A stretch of DNA of 41,054 nucleotides. Origin: an uncultured Bacteroides sp. (GTDB lineage Bacteria > Bacteroidota > Bacteroidia > Bacteroidales > Bacteroidaceae). Shown in pieces: positions 15,880 through 24,954 of this stretch. The stretch is taken from NCBI GenBank assembly GCA_944320865.1, contig CALUJC010000030.1, positions 1-41,054 of the forward strand. The letters are read 5' to 3'. The stretch's first letter is position 1, and every line of letters starts with the position of its first letter. Made by a program: the position numbers and the translations under genes. The notes under the pieces were generated by a model that searched no databases, was not told the DNA's origin, and saw only the letters and a list, made by a program, of their open reading frames with translations.

Positions 15880-16908
15880 TCAATTCAAAGGAATCACAAT
15901 ATCTTGTCGGTCGCCCCAGTCTTCTATATCCACATCAAAACCGCCACCACCTGCCGTACCTTCCTCGTCCGTCACCTCAATGCCCGACACCGTAATGACC
16001 CCGCCGCACGGCTGGCCCTGCACCTGGTCGGTGACGTCGAACTCAAACTCCTTGTACTGCCCATTGTTGAGGCGCACCTGCAGGTTGAGGTGATAGGCGG
16101 CGGGCGAACCGTCGGCACGGGTGTAGTGGTCGCCCGGATAGTTGGGCACGCCAAACGACTGCATCTGCGCCTCGGCGCCATAGTCGGTCAGCCGGCAGTC
16201 GAACATCACCGTGGCGGCCTCGTTGCCCGTGTGCCCGTCCGTCAGGTAGACGCTTTCGGCCATGCCGGCCAGCGCGCCGCGTGCCAGGGCCACGTATTGC
16301 AGTCCGTGGCTGAACTCGTAGCGCACCAGGTAGGTGTAGACCAGCGGGCGCATCTCCACCTGCAGCTGCACGGGGTCGAGGGTGCGTTCGGCCACGTGGT
16401 CGTCTTCAAAGTGCCCGTACAGCATGTCCGGTTGGTTGACGGTGCGCTCCTCGGCATGAAGTTCCCGGAAGCCGGTGCGCGTCAAGGTGCGGGTGGAAGC
16501 CGTGGCGCCTGCCGCCGCCTCGAAGCCGCTGAACACAATGTACTCCGTGTCGTTGTTGTAGAACAGCAGGTCGTGTGTGCCTTCGGGCAGCGAGAGGATG
16601 CGCCCACCCTCAGCCTTTAAGTTGGTCTGACCAAGCGATTCACCCTCATCGGCGTAGATTACCACGCGCACGCCGCTGGCGATGGAAGGCCTCAGGTCGT
16701 CGTAATCCAGTGCCCAAGCCTCGTCCCATTCGTCCTGCCACTGGTGGTCGTAGGCACGCTCCCACTCTTGCTCCCAAGTGGTCAGGGCATCCACCTTGAC
16801 GGAGAGGGAATGCTCGTCGTGGTTGTAGCACAGGTCTTTGCGGCACCCGGCCAACAACAAAACCAAAATGAAGAATGATGAATGAAGAATGAAGAATTTG
16901 CGTTTCAT
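15880..16908 (-). CDS. DUF5119 lipoprotein
   Basis: A 342-residue lipoprotein with lipobox LAGC (C22) followed by RKDLCYNHDEHSLSV and TTWEQEWERAYDHQW, which mark DUF5119. This domain is commonly found next to fimbrillins; its function is unknown but it probably assembles on the surface with them. The signal peptide ([15 protein letters not shown]) is encoded by a copy of the GAAGAAT simple repeat. The ATG overlaps the stop of the upstream OmpA-like/DUF3575 gene as ATGA, giving translational coupling and fixing the start at 16908. Confidence 0.85.
   Translation of the reverse strand: MKRKFFILHSSFFILVLLLAGCRKDLCYNHDEHSLSVKVDALTTWEQEWERAYDHQWQDEWDEAWALDYDDLRPSIASGVRVVIYADEGESLGQTNLKAEGGRILSLPEGTHDLLFYNNDTEYIVFSGFEAAAGATASTRTLTRTGFRELHAEERTVNQPDMLYGHFEDDHVAERTLDPVQLQVEMRPLVYTYLVRYEFSHGLQYVALARGALAGMAESVYLTDGHTGNEAATVMFDCRLTDYGAEAQMQSFGVPNYPGDHYTRADGSPAAYHLNLQVRLNNGQYKEFEFDVTDQVQGQPCGGVITVSGIEVTDEEGTAGGGGFDVDIEDWGDRQDIVIPLN
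16866..16899. repeat. GAAGAAT simple-repeat tract inside the DUF5119 signal peptide
   Basis: ATGAAGAATGATGAATGAAGAATGAAGAATTT on the plus strand, in shorter overlapping units, encodes [10 protein letters not shown] on the minus strand, the hydrophobic core of the DUF5119 signal peptide. Confidence 0.7.
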
Positions 16909-18056
16909 CGTTTGCCTCCTTTCTCCGCCCAGCGGCCAATGTTCCACACCCAGGCAAAGCGCAGCTTCACCGGGCCAAAGTAATTCATACGGCTGCTCTG
17001 CTGGTATACGTAGTGCCCGTCAATGGGCAGGTATTCGTCGTACCACGTGCGCATGTAGCCCACGCCGATGCTGGCCTCGAAGGCAAAGTACTTGCCCACG
17101 GGAAACAGATAGCCATAGGTCAGCCCCGCCAAGAAGCCCTCGCCCTTGTAGCCGCGCCCGCCATTCTCCAGGTCGTACCAGCCACCGCCCGCCATCAAGC
17201 CGACGTAATGCCCCCGGCGGTTGCCTTGCGGCTTGAACCAGTAACGCCCTTCGGGCAGGATGGTAGCCAGCTGGTAATACTTATGCTTCGGATTGTTGTG
17301 CCACCAAGCCATGTTGCCCTCCACGGCAGCCGACCAGCGTTCGTTGAAGCGGTACTCCACCTCGAGCGAGGGCATCAGCACGGCATCATACAGCAGGTTG
17401 GTCTTGAGGTACCAGGGCGAGGTGATGTATTCGCGCGAGAAAGACATTGCCTCCTCACGAGAAAGCGGGGCACTTGCCTGTGCATTGCCAACGGGTTCGG
17501 GCTGAACGGTCTCGGCCTCCTCATCCGGTTCTTGCACCGGCTCCGCCTCCGGCTGCGGCTCGGGTTCCGGCTCTTGCACCGGTTCTGCCACTACGGGCGC
17601 AGGCTCGCAACCATCCACATACTCCAGCCCCATCAGGGCCACCACGTCCGTCATGCCCCGGTAAGGCACTGTGGAGTTGAACGTGCGGTAATAGGCCTCC
17701 TTCATGCCGTGGTAGAGGATGAACCACGACTTCACATGGTTGCTCCGCTCCTTGGCGACCGCCAGATTCTCGGCCTTCGAGCCATAAGAACCACAGAAAC
17801 CACGGATGCGCACATAGGCCTTCCCCGAAACGATGTCTTGACGATATTGGTCGATGAGCTGACCGGCTACCAGGATAGCTTCATCATTGCCCATGTAAGG
17901 AGCGTTGAACTCAAGGCTGCCCGGAGCAAAACGGAATACAATGGTCGTGTCGGGCGGCAACACCGTTTGACGCGAAAATGCACCCGATGCTCTTGCAAAC
18001 AACGGAAACAAAGCCAACAAAGCTCCCAAGCAGAATTGAATAAATAATCTGTTCAT
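16905..18056 (-). CDS. OmpA-like/DUF3575 outer-membrane protein
   Basis: A 383-residue protein with a signal peptide (MNRLFIQFCLGALLALFPLFARA). An OmpA-like periplasmic region spans about 36-145 (VRIRGFCGSYGSKAENLAVAKERSNHVKSW resembles the glycan-binding helix). A Pro/Glu-rich linker spans about 150-195, and a C-terminal DUF3575 segment at about 215-383 (SPWYLKTNLLYDAVLMPSLEVEYRF ... FGPVKLRFAWVW) looks like a small beta-barrel. This would anchor the fimbria machinery between wall and outer membrane. The exact role is not established. It is the first gene of the fimbria locus behind a full consensus promoter, and it overlaps the DUF5119 start. The ATG at 18056 is chosen because the signal peptide begins there. 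Confidence 0.85.
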   Translation of the reverse strand: MNRLFIQFCLGALLALFPLFARASGAFSRQTVLPPDTTIVFRFAPGSLEFNAPYMGNDEAILVAGQLIDQYRQDIVSGKAYVRIRGFCGSYGSKAENLAVAKERSNHVKSWFILYHGMKEAYYRTFNSTVPYRGMTDVVALMGLEYVDGCEPAPVVAEPVQEPEPEPQPEAEPVQEPDEEAETVQPEPVGNAQASAPLSREEAMSFSREYITSPWYLKTNLLYDAVLMPSLEVEYRFNERWSAAVEGNMAWWHNNPKHKYYQLATILPEGRYWFKPQGNRRGHYVGLMAGGGWYDLENGGRGYKGEGFLAGLTYGYLFPVGKYFAFEASIGVGYMRTWYDEYLPIDGHYVYQQSSRMNYFGPVKLRFAWVWNIGRWAEKGGKR

Positions 18057-18136
18057 ATTTCTCAGATAAAAAGAGGATAAGCAGATAAAATATGTGTATA
18101 TTTGCAACTGCTTGTTTTTCCTCCGCGTAAGCGGGG

Positions 18137-18168
18137 CAAAGTTATTTTATTCCATTAGCATACGCAAA
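18137..18168 (-). promoter_or_regulatory. Full consensus promoter of the fimbria locus
   Basis: On the minus strand TTTG (18165-18168) and TAACTTTG (18137-18144) match both the -33 and -7 elements exactly, with 20 bases between. Predicted transcription starts near 18130, leaving a leader of about 75 bases. No inverted repeats resembling an invertible promoter flank it. Confidence 0.75.
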
Positions 18169-18280
18169 TAAATAACCCTATTTTTAAGGACAGATTGTAC
18201 TTTTAACTTCTAACTTCGAAATTAAGTTAATGAAACAGGGGGAGGAAGTCTGTCCGAAAACTAAGGTTGACCTATCATTT

Positions 18281-18393
18281 TGTCATGCTGAATGTTATTC
18301 CCCTCCCGATAACGGGGGAGGTAAGAGGGAGTAGTGAAGCATCTCCTGGCAACAGAAGCAAGCGGTAGATTCTTCACTGCGTTCAGAATGACA
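18281..18393. repeat. MITE-like element, copy 1
   Basis: Begins TGTCATGCTGAA and ends GTTCAGAATGACA, near-perfect inverted ends, with an internal GGAGGTAAGAGGG/AGATTCTTCACTGC body. This is a familiar dispersed Bacteroidales repeat. Non-coding. Confidence 0.7.
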
Positions 18394-18488
18394 GCGCAAA
18401 ATGAAAGCTGCGCAAGAGTTCTCGGACGGTCTGGGGAGATAACCAAAAAATATAGAAGAAAGATTGTGCGGATAAAGCGGATTTATTT

Positions 18489-18558
18489 TGTCATGCTGAA
18501 CGAATGTGAAGCGTCTCCCTGTGCTTGTAGGAGATTCTTCACTGCGTTCAGAATGACA
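18489..18558. repeat. MITE-like element, copy 2
   Basis: Same ends as the 18281 copy (TGTCATGCTGAAC ... GTTCAGAATGACA) and a shared AGATTCTTCACTGCGTTCAG right half, but a shorter centre. The 18057-18676 gap holds these two elements, the fimbria promoter and the recG terminator; no gene is seen. Confidence 0.75.
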
Positions 18559-18606
18559 GAGAGAAAATCTTACGAACTGTGTTTTTTAATCCGCTCAATC
18601 CGCGTC

Positions 18607-18649
18607 TAAAAAAATTTGGATGTGCTTCACACACATAAATTCCCATTTA
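18607..18649 (-). terminator. Probable terminator of the recG operon, with dispersed 14-mer
   Basis: On the minus strand TAAATGGGAATTTA (18636-18649) is followed by an ATGTG/CACAT hairpin (18620-18636) and a run of Ts (18607-18613). The 14-mer and a covarying hairpin recur at the 3' end of the O-antigen ligase-like gene. Confidence 0.55.
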
Positions 18650-18676
18650 TAACCTAAAGTTTCTCTATCAGAATTA

Positions 18677-20773
18677 TCAGCTAATAGCCGCCCAGTTGAC
18701 ATTGGTTTTGCGGAGGAGTTTCAGCTGGCGCCACAGCACTTCGTTTTCGGGAAGCGTGCCTTCGGGGTCGGCATCCACCACCCGTTGTGCCACCTCGCGG
18801 ACGTGCTGCAGCAGTTGCCCGTCGCGGGCAATGTCGGCTATCTTCAGGTCGAAGGCAATGCCGCTCTGCTGAGTGCCCTCCAAGTCGCCGGGGCCACGGA
18901 GTTTTAGGTCGGCCTCGGCTATCTCGAAGCCATCGTTGGTGCGCACCATGATTTCTATGCGCTTGCGCGTATCTTCGGACAACTTGTAGCCGGTGACAAG
19001 GATGCAATACGACTGGTCGGCACCCCGCCCTACCCGGCCACGCAACTGGTGCAACTGGGAGAGGCCGAAGCGCTCGGCATTCTCGATAATCATGACCGAG
19101 GCATTGGGCACATTCACCCCCACCTCAATCACCGTGGTAGCCACCATAATCTGCGCCTCGCCGGACACGAAGCGTTGCATCTCGGCATCCTTCTCGGCCG
19201 GCTTCATCTGCCCGTGCACCTTGCACACCGTACAGTCGGGGAAAGCCTCACAGACATGCTGGTAGCCTTCTTCCAGATTCTTCAAGTCTATCTTCTCGCT
19301 CTCCTTAATCAGAGGATAGACGATGTAGACCTGCCTGCCCTCGGCAATCTGCTTGCGCACGGAGCGGTACAGGCTTTTGCGATGGCTGTCGAACTGATGC
19401 AAGGTAGCGATAGGTTTGCGTCCCGGCGGCAGCTCATCAATGACGGATACATTCAAATCGCCGTAAAGCGTCATGGCCAAGGTGCGCGGAATGGGGGTGG
19501 CCGTCATGACCAACACATGGGGAGGCTGCACGTTTTTTGTCCACAACTTTGCCCGTTGCGCCACCCCGAAACGGTGCTGCTCGTCGATGACCACCAAGCC
19601 CAAGGAAGAGAAGTTCACCGTATCCTCTATCACGGCATGAGTGCCTATCAGGATGTCCACCTCCCCCGTCAGCAACCCGTCAAGAATGGCTTGGCGGCGT
19701 TTGCCTTTCACCGAACCGGTCAGCAACTCCACCCGCACGTTCATGCCGTACAGCAATTCGCGGATAGTGTCATAATGCTGGTTGGCCAATATCTCGGTAG
19801 GCGCCATGAGGCACGCCTGGTAACGGTTGTCCAGGGCGATAAGCATGGTCATCAATGCCACCAGCGTTTTGCCGCTGCCCACATCGCCCTGCAACAAGCG
19901 GTTCATCTGCCTGCCCGAGCCCAGGTCGTGGCGTATCTCCTTCAGCACCCGCTTCTGCGCGCCGGTCAGGGCAAAGGGAAGGTTACGGGTATAAAATGTA
20001 TTGAATATGTCGCCCACCCTGCCAAACACAAAGCCGCGATAACGCCGCTGGCGGTCGCGCGCATAGCGCAGGATGTTGAGCTGCACATAAAACAGTTCTT
20101 CAAACTTCAGGCGGTACTGCGCCCGGCGCAACAAGTCGGCATTGCCGGGAAAATGAATGTTTACCAATGCCTCCGTCAGAGGCATCAAGTGGTTGGCCGC
20201 CAAGATAGCAGGAGAAAGTGTTTCGGGCAAAGGCTCGCGTAACAGCTGCACCACCGAGGCCATCATCTTCTCGATGGCGTGCGAGTTGAGCGAGCTGCGC
20301 TTCATCTTCTCGGTAGTGTTGTAGTAAGGGCGCATGCCCATGGCGGAAGGTTTCACATCGGCAGCGGCATCCATGTCGGGATGGGCAATGTTGAAGCGCC
20401 CGTTGAACACCGTAGGCTTACCGAATACAATGTACTCTTGATGCACCTTATACCTGCCCAGGATATACTTGATGCCTTGAAACCACACCAAGTCGATAAT
20501 GCCCGTACCATCGGAGAAATGGGCGACCAACCGGTGCTGCCTGCCCTCGCCTACCGACTCAAAGCTGAGAATCTCGCCTTTCAGTTGGATATAGGGCATC
20601 GAGCCGTCTATCTCACGGATGGTGTAGATGCGACTTCTGTCTACATATTTATAAGGGAAATAATACAATAAGTCGTGCAGGGAGTAAATGCAGACTTCTT
20701 TATTGAGTATAGCCGCCCGCTGCGGCCCTACGCCTGTCAGGTACTTTATGTCTCGTGTCGTCAAATCGAACAT
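18677..20773 (-). CDS. recG: ATP-dependent DNA helicase RecG
   Basis: Branch-migrating helicase that remodels stalled forks and Holliday junctions. The 698 residues include the N-terminal helix-hairpin and wedge/OB region (about 1-240). A DEAD-like motor follows with Walker A GDVGSGKT (296-303) and DEQH (397-400), then TATPIPRT. The second motor domain holds [12 protein letters not shown], and the RecG-specific C-terminus has [23 protein letters not shown]. Length and motifs are complete. Its start overlaps the end of ispD by 13 bases. It is the last gene of the pdxJ-to-recG operon and is followed by a hairpin with a T-run. Confidence 0.97.
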   Translation of the reverse strand: MFDLTTRDIKYLTGVGPQRAAILNKEVCIYSLHDLLYYFPYKYVDRSRIYTIREIDGSMPYIQLKGEILSFESVGEGRQHRLVAHFSDGTGIIDLVWFQGIKYILGRYKVHQEYIVFGKPTVFNGRFNIAHPDMDAAADVKPSAMGMRPYYNTTEKMKRSSLNSHAIEKMMASVVQLLREPLPETLSPAILAANHLMPLTEALVNIHFPGNADLLRRAQYRLKFEELFYVQLNILRYARDRQRRYRGFVFGRVGDIFNTFYTRNLPFALTGAQKRVLKEIRHDLGSGRQMNRLLQGDVGSGKTLVALMTMLIALDNRYQACLMAPTEILANQHYDTIRELLYGMNVRVELLTGSVKGKRRQAILDGLLTGEVDILIGTHAVIEDTVNFSSLGLVVIDEQHRFGVAQRAKLWTKNVQPPHVLVMTATPIPRTLAMTLYGDLNVSVIDELPPGRKPIATLHQFDSHRKSLYRSVRKQIAEGRQVYIVYPLIKESEKIDLKNLEEGYQHVCEAFPDCTVCKVHGQMKPAEKDAEMQRFVSGEAQIMVATTVIEVGVNVPNASVMIIENAERFGLSQLHQLRGRVGRGADQSYCILVTGYKLSEDTRKRIEIMVRTNDGFEIAEADLKLRGPGDLEGTQQSGIAFDLKIADIARDGQLLQHVREVAQRVVDADPEGTLPENEVLWRQLKLLRKTNVNWAAIS

Positions 20774-21435
20774 GATGCACCCGTCAACGCTTCTGCTACC
20801 TTCAAGTCGAAAGGAGTGGTTATCTTGATGTTTTCACGATTGCCCTCCGTCAAGCACACCGGCACACCCATGGTCTCTACCACGGAAGCATCATCGGTAA
20901 AAGCAGGGGTATAAGGCCGTGCGTATGCCTCCTTCAGCAATGCGGCATCAAACACCTGCGGAGTCTGTACCAGCCTGTAGGCATCGCGGCTCACGGTCCG
21001 GCTTCTTTCCCCCTCTATCTGGCGAAGGGTCTCCACCACCGGCACTACCGGCACCACGGCGCGCTTCTCGCCTGCCAAGCGAAAACAACGGGTAATAACT
21101 TCTTGCGACACAAACGGGCGCACCCCGTCGTGCACCGCCACCAATGCGGGTGACTCTACCAGCCGAAGCCCGTTGCGCACGGAGTGGAAGCGCGTTTCCC
21201 CGCCATCGGCCACCACGTGGGGAAGACTGAAGCCATGCTTCCGACATAACTTCTGCCAATAATCCTGCTGGTCGCAAGGCAAAACCAAGACGATACGTAT
21301 CTCACGACTATAAGCGTAAAACGCCTCCATCGTACGCATCAGCACAGGCTTCCCGCCTACAGGCAAAAATTGCTTGGGCAAATCCGCCCCCATGCGCAAT
21401 CCCTTGCCGCCGGCAACAATAATGGCATACTCCAT
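20761..21435 (-). CDS. ispD: 2-C-methyl-D-erythritol 4-phosphate cytidylyltransferase
   Basis: Transfers CMP from CTP to methylerythritol phosphate in the non-mevalonate isoprenoid pathway. The 224-residue protein shows the nucleotide-binding [19 protein letters not shown] (R14 and K21 correspond to the catalytic Arg and Lys of the family). It also has [26 protein letters not shown] and FTDDASVVE. The ATG at 21435 is right. The frame remains open upstream to 21531 only by reading through the GAAGAAT repeat. The end overlaps recG by 13 bases. Confidence 0.95.
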   Translation of the reverse strand: MEYAIIVAGGKGLRMGADLPKQFLPVGGKPVLMRTMEAFYAYSREIRIVLVLPCDQQDYWQKLCRKHGFSLPHVVADGGETRFHSVRNGLRLVESPALVAVHDGVRPFVSQEVITRCFRLAGEKRAVVPVVPVVETLRQIEGERSRTVSRDAYRLVQTPQVFDAALLKEAYARPYTPAFTDDASVVETMGVPVCLTEGNRENIKITTPFDLKVAEALTGASCSI

Positions 21436-21459
21436 AAACGACACAAATGAAGAATGAAG

Positions 21460-21532
21460 AATGAAGAATGAAGAATTAAAAATGAAGAATTGTGGCGCAG
21501 CCGCGTTCCTGCAAAATTCTTCATTCTTCATT
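21460..21532. repeat. Long inverted repeat made of GAAGAAT tracts
   Basis: AATGAAGAATGAAGAATT at 21460-21477 is perfectly complementary to AATTCTTCATTCTTCATT at 21515-21532, with a 37-base loop containing TGGCGCAGCCGCG. It fills the gap between the DJ-1 family gene and ispD. On the transcript it would form an 18-bp hairpin just before the ispD start. Confidence 0.8.
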
Positions 21533-21536
21533 TAAC

Positions 21537-22085
21537 TTATCGGATGCACATGGCTTCTTCAAGTTCTTTCACTTTCTCTTTGCCTACCATCAGTTCCACC
21601 AAGGCCAAGGCAAACTTAATGGAAGCGCCGGGTCCCTTGCCGGTCACGATATTGCCATCACGCTCCACCATGGCGCCGGTATATTCGGCTCCTTCCAAGT
21701 ATTTGTCGAAGCCGGGATAACAGGTAGCCTTCTTGCCCTTCAGTACGCCCAACTTGCCAAACACCATGGGAGCGGCGCAAATGGCAGCCATCGGCTTCTT
21801 CTCTTCAGCAAACTTCAGAATAAGGTTGCCCAGTTCCTTGCACTCGGCCAACGTCGTAGCACCCGGCAGCCCGCCCGGCAATACAATAAGGCTGGCGTCG
21901 AAGAAATCGCAATTGGCAATATTCTTATCGCAGAGCACAGGCACGCCGTGGGCACCCCTCACAATCTCGTCGGGGGTCACCGACACCATCTCCACCTTCA
22001 ACCCTGCACGTCTCAAAATGTCGACTGAAGCAAAAGCTTCCATTTCTTCAAAGCCGTCGGCAAAAAACACATAAATCGTATCCAT
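21537..22085 (-). CDS. DJ-1/PfpI family protein
   Basis: A 182-residue cytoplasmic protein of the DJ-1/ThiJ/PfpI superfamily. It has IYVFFADGFEEMEA with conserved E14, LIVLPGGLPGA, and the nucleophile elbow AAICAAPMVFG with C103. The final part GKGPGASIKFALALVELMVG is typical of the DJ-1 branch. Functions proposed for the family range from deglycase or glyoxalase to redox chaperone, and the sequence does not decide between them. It lies 13 bases after tonB and about 100 bases before ispD, in the same operon. Confidence 0.9.
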   Translation of the reverse strand: MDTIYVFFADGFEEMEAFASVDILRRAGLKVEMVSVTPDEIVRGAHGVPVLCDKNIANCDFFDASLIVLPGGLPGATTLAECKELGNLILKFAEEKKPMAAICAAPMVFGKLGVLKGKKATCYPGFDKYLEGAEYTGAMVERDGNIVTGKGPGASIKFALALVELMVGKEKVKELEEAMCIR

Positions 22086-22098
22086 AATCGTATCTCCT

Positions 22099-22881
22099 CT
22101 ATTTTAAGTTAAAATAATATGTAATCGTACCCATCTGGTTGTCCACCCCGTCTATGGCGTTAAAACGTGCCTTTTTGGCCGCATCTTCCGCCGCCTTGCG
22201 CAGGGCAGGATTCACCGTATTGGTCTGGCGGTTGATGCTGGTGGCTATCACCTCGCCTGCCGGATTCACGGTAATGGTGACCACCACCCGGCCTTCATCC
22301 TGCACATTATACACCGGGCGCGGCAACCCGCCTTCACCAATAGAGCGTCCACCCAGGTCAAAGGTGCCATATCCGCCCACGCCCGTGCTCTTGCCTTGCG
22401 AAGCATTGCCTGCGGCACTTCCTTGCAAACCCTCGCCCGACGTATTGCCGTGGCTTTGCATTTGCGCACCTTTGCCAAAAGCGCCTGCCACCCGCCTGCG
22501 GGCAGCTTCTTCGGCTTCCTTACGTTTCCGCTCGGCTTCAGCTTCCGCCTTCAAGCGGGCCTCTTCGGCCTTCTCAGCCTCGGTTTTCTCCGGTTCAAGG
22601 GCCACGGTCTCTTCGTAATCCTGCGTCAGGAGTTCGGATTCTGTCGCCTCCTCTACTTCGGGCACCGGCGCAGCTTCAGGCATCACCTCCACATCCACCA
22701 GCGAGGGGTCTGAGAAGCCTCCGGCATCGGGCACCTCGCCCAGCATCACCGGCATGCCGCTTTCCTCTTCAGGCAGTGGCCTCTGGAAACTCATCAAGAA
22801 CAAAAAGCATACCAAAAGCACATGCACCAGCACGGCGCCTGCCCAACCTATATACTTTCCTTTCTTCTTGCGGTCTGCCAT
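22099..22881 (-). CDS. tonB: TonB energy transducer
   Basis: Links the inner-membrane ExbB/ExbD motor to outer-membrane receptors. The 260-residue protein has a basic cytoplasmic tip (MADRKKKGKY) and one membrane helix (about 12-32) carrying a histidine at position 20. A Glu/Ala/Lys-rich rod follows (about 85-130, EKAEEARLKAEAEAERKRKEAEEAARRR), then a Gly/Ser linker. The C-terminal TonB domain at about 185-260 contains LPRPVYNVQDEGRVVVTITVNPAGEV and ends TITYYFNLK. It follows exbD by 85 bases, a gap containing a GAAGAAT tract. Confidence 0.93.
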   Translation of the reverse strand: MADRKKKGKYIGWAGAVLVHVLLVCFLFLMSFQRPLPEEESGMPVMLGEVPDAGGFSDPSLVDVEVMPEAAPVPEVEEATESELLTQDYEETVALEPEKTEAEKAEEARLKAEAEAERKRKEAEEAARRRVAGAFGKGAQMQSHGNTSGEGLQGSAAGNASQGKSTGVGGYGTFDLGGRSIGEGGLPRPVYNVQDEGRVVVTITVNPAGEVIATSINRQTNTVNPALRKAAEDAAKKARFNAIDGVDNQMGTITYYFNLK

Positions 22882-22889
22882 AAAGCTAT

Positions 22890-22923
22890 TTTAATGAAGA
22901 ACTAATAATGAAGAATGAAGAAT
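22890..22923. repeat. GAAGAAT simple-repeat tract before tonB
   Basis: An AATGAAGAACTAATAATG/AAGAATGAAGAATTTT tract lies in the exbD-tonB gap, just upstream of the tonB start on the minus strand. It is the same family as the tracts at 6334, 16866 and 21460. Confidence 0.6.
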
Positions 22924-22966
22924 TTTGTTGCTTCTCCCATCCCATTCCATTCTCAATTTCACATTC

Positions 22967-23380
22967 TCAATGCACCTCCGGCGGCCGGGTGGCCAATACC
23001 ATCTTGAAGTGGTTCTCGTTGGCAATGTTCAGCACCTTCACTATCTCGCGGTAGGGCACCGACTCATCGGCATACAAGGCCACATACATCTCCGGCTCGC
23101 GCTCTGCACACCCCTGCAGGAAGGGTGCCAGTTCGTCCACACTCAGCGACTGCTCCTTGTCGTTGCCAAATGCCGCATAGTAGTTCAAGTCCTTGTCTAT
23201 AATCACCCGCGTCAGCGGCTTGGCCGACGTCTGCTGCTTGCCTTGGGGCAACAGTACCTTGATGGCATTGGGCGACACCATGGTCGAGGTAATCATGAAG
23301 AATATCAGCAGCAGGAAGATGACATCCGTCATGGATGCCATGCTGAAAGCGGGTGATATTTTAGCGTTGCGTTTTAACAC
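22967..23380 (-). CDS. exbD: ExbD/TolR family biopolymer transporter
   Basis: Inner-membrane proton-channel partner of ExbB that drives TonB. The 137-residue protein has one membrane helix (about 17-37, MTDVIFLLLIFFMITSTMV) with the essential aspartate at D19. A periplasmic domain ends PYREIVKVLNIANENHFKMVLATRPPE. It lies 26 bases after exbB and before tonB, in the standard order. Confidence 0.93.
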   Translation of the reverse strand: MLKRNAKISPAFSMASMTDVIFLLLIFFMITSTMVSPNAIKVLLPQGKQQTSAKPLTRVIIDKDLNYYAAFGNDKEQSLSVDELAPFLQGCAEREPEMYVALYADESVPYREIVKVLNIANENHFKMVLATRPPEVH

Positions 23381-23406
23381 TGTCCTATTTCCGTTATCGG
23401 GGGTTA

Positions 23407-24135
23407 TTACTTATTTGCCTGTTGCGACGGCTCGTTCAGCAAGTCCATGAAAGCCATCGTCTTGCCTTCCATCTTGTTCACCACGCCATCCACCAACGTC
23501 ACCAGGTAGTTGTAGGCAAACATGGCAATGATGCCCACTATCAGTCCGCCCACGGTGGTTATCATAGCCTCGTAAATGCCGCCGGACAGCAGGGTGATGT
23601 CGATGTTGTTTCCGGCATTGGCCATCTCGAAGAAAGCCTTCACCATGCCCGTCACCGTGCCCAGGAAGCCAATCATGGGCGCACCGCCGGCAATGGTGGC
23701 CATTATGGTGAGCCCTTTCTCCAGCTTGGCCACCTCGAAGTTGCCCACATTCTCTATGGCGGCCTGCACGTCGTTGACAGGACGCCCCAGGCGGCTGATG
23801 CCTTTCTCTATCATGCGTGCCGAGGGAGTGTCCACCGCCCGGCAATAAGCCACCGCCGCCTTGATTTCCCCGCTCTGGATGTAGTCCTTTATCCTGTCCA
23901 TAAACGTAGGGTCTTCCTTGCCTGCCTTGCGTATCACGTAGTTGCGCTCAAACAAGATGTAGAAACACAGCACCGACAACACGGCCAGCACAATCATAAT
24001 CCAACCACCCTTCACCGCCATGTCCCAAAGGTTCATCTCGTCGGCTACTGCCACGGGGGTCAGCACGGGGTTATCGCCCGCCATACTGTCAGAGAGAGCC
24101 GGCACGGCCTGCGCCAGCAAAGCTATAGCATTCAT
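23407..24135 (-). CDS. exbB: ExbB/TolQ/MotA family proton channel
   Basis: Inner-membrane channel subunit that uses the proton gradient to energise TonB. With the ATG at 24135 it has 242 residues. It has an N-terminal hydrophobic segment, helix 1 at about 45-65 ([21 protein letters not shown]), and the paired C-terminal helices ([27 protein letters not shown] and [23 protein letters not shown]) that are diagnostic of the family. The ATG at 24135 overlaps the pdxJ stop as ATGA and is preferred; an in-frame ATG at 24147 would add four residues. Confidence 0.92.
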   Translation of the reverse strand: MNAIALLAQAVPALSDSMAGDNPVLTPVAVADEMNLWDMAVKGGWIMIVLAVLSVLCFYILFERNYVIRKAGKEDPTFMDRIKDYIQSGEIKAAVAYCRAVDTPSARMIEKGISRLGRPVNDVQAAIENVGNFEVAKLEKGLTIMATIAGGAPMIGFLGTVTGMVKAFFEMANAGNNIDITLLSGGIYEAMITTVGGLIVGIIAMFAYNYLVTLVDGVVNKMEGKTMAFMDLLNEPSQQANK

Positions 24136-24848
24136 CGGCCAAGACATTTTTTATATTCCTGAATGGTACGCTGCAGTCCCAGGTACAAGGCATCGCTTAT
24201 CAGCGCATGACCTATGGACACCTCGTCCAGCCAAGGAATGTTTTTATAAAAGAAGTTCAAGTTCTCCAGACTGAGGTCGTGCCCCGCGTTCAGGCCCAGG
24301 CCCAGTTTGCGCGCCACCTTGGCAGCCTCCACAAAGGGAGCCACCGCTGCCTCCTTGTCCTTGGCATAGGCCGAAGCATAGGGCTCGGTATACAGCTCCA
24401 CCCGGTCGGCGCCGGCCTTGGCGGCATACTCTATCATCTCGGGGTCGGTCGACACGAACACCGATGTACGGATGCCCGCATTGTTGAACCCGTCCAGCAC
24501 CTCGCTCAGGAAGTTGAAGTTGGCCTTCGTGTCCCAGCCTGCATTCGACGTCAGTTGCGTAGGACTGTCGGGCACCAGCGTCACCTGGTGGGGCTTCACT
24601 TTCAGCACCAAGTCTATAAACTCAGGCGACGGGTACCCCTCGATGTTAAACTCCGTGCGGAGCAACGGGCGGAGGTCGAAAACATCCGTCCGGCGAATAT
24701 GCCGCTCATCGGGACGCGGATGCACCGTAATGCCGTCTGCACCAAAAGTTTCACAATCCAACGCCACCTTCACCACATTCGGCACATTGCCTCCACGGGC
24801 ATTCCTCAAGGTCGCAACCTTATTGATATTCACGCTTAATTTTGTCAT
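24132..24848 (-). CDS. pdxJ: Pyridoxine 5'-phosphate synthase
   Basis: Condenses 1-deoxyxylulose 5-phosphate with 3-amino-2-oxopropyl phosphate to make pyridoxine phosphate in the DXP-dependent vitamin B6 pathway. The 238-residue TIM-barrel protein begins [20 protein letters not shown]. It has [12 protein letters not shown] (H43, R45, H50), [34 protein letters not shown] and GLNAGHDLS. The open frame extends upstream to 24980 but the family start is the ATG at 24848. It heads the pdxJ-exbB-exbD-tonB-DJ-1-ispD-recG operon and diverges from nadK. Confidence 0.96.
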   Translation of the reverse strand: MTKLSVNINKVATLRNARGGNVPNVVKVALDCETFGADGITVHPRPDERHIRRTDVFDLRPLLRTEFNIEGYPSPEFIDLVLKVKPHQVTLVPDSPTQLTSNAGWDTKANFNFLSEVLDGFNNAGIRTSVFVSTDPEMIEYAAKAGADRVELYTEPYASAYAKDKEAAVAPFVEAAKVARKLGLGLNAGHDLSLENLNFFYKNIPWLDEVSIGHALISDALYLGLQRTIQEYKKCLGR

Positions 24849-24869
24849 AGTCTCGCTTATAGTTTGCGG

Positions 24870-24877
24870 CAAAAGTA
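24870..24877 (-). promoter_or_regulatory. -7 box for the pdxJ-recG operon
   Basis: TACTTTTG on the minus strand matches TAnnTTTG exactly, giving a leader of about 15 bases to the ATG at 24848. The -33 element is not convincing. Confidence 0.55.
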
Positions 24878-24920
24878 CAAATAATAGTGATACAATAACC
24901 GCTTTATGGGAAAAAAATAG

Positions 24921-24928
24921 CATCTTTG
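24921..24928 (+). promoter_or_regulatory. Near-consensus -7 box for nadK
   Basis: CATCTTTG differs from TAnnTTTG only at the first base and lies 26 bases before the nadK ATG. It stands back to back with the pdxJ promoter. Confidence 0.4.
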
Positions 24929-24954
24929 CAAAATCATAACATATCAGACTGAAC

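Noticed and set aside
18108-18280. Invertible promoter for the fimbria locus
   Set aside because: Only a single, well-formed promoter is seen, with no flanking inverted repeats and no recombinase gene in the window.
18334-18609. A 91-codon plus-strand frame between the fimbria locus and recG
   Set aside because: It is mainly the translation of the two MITE-like elements (FFTAFRMT repeated).
21436-21531. Longer ispD start
   Set aside because: The added residues are the translation of the GAAGAAT inverted repeat; the conserved start is [10 protein letters not shown] at 21435.
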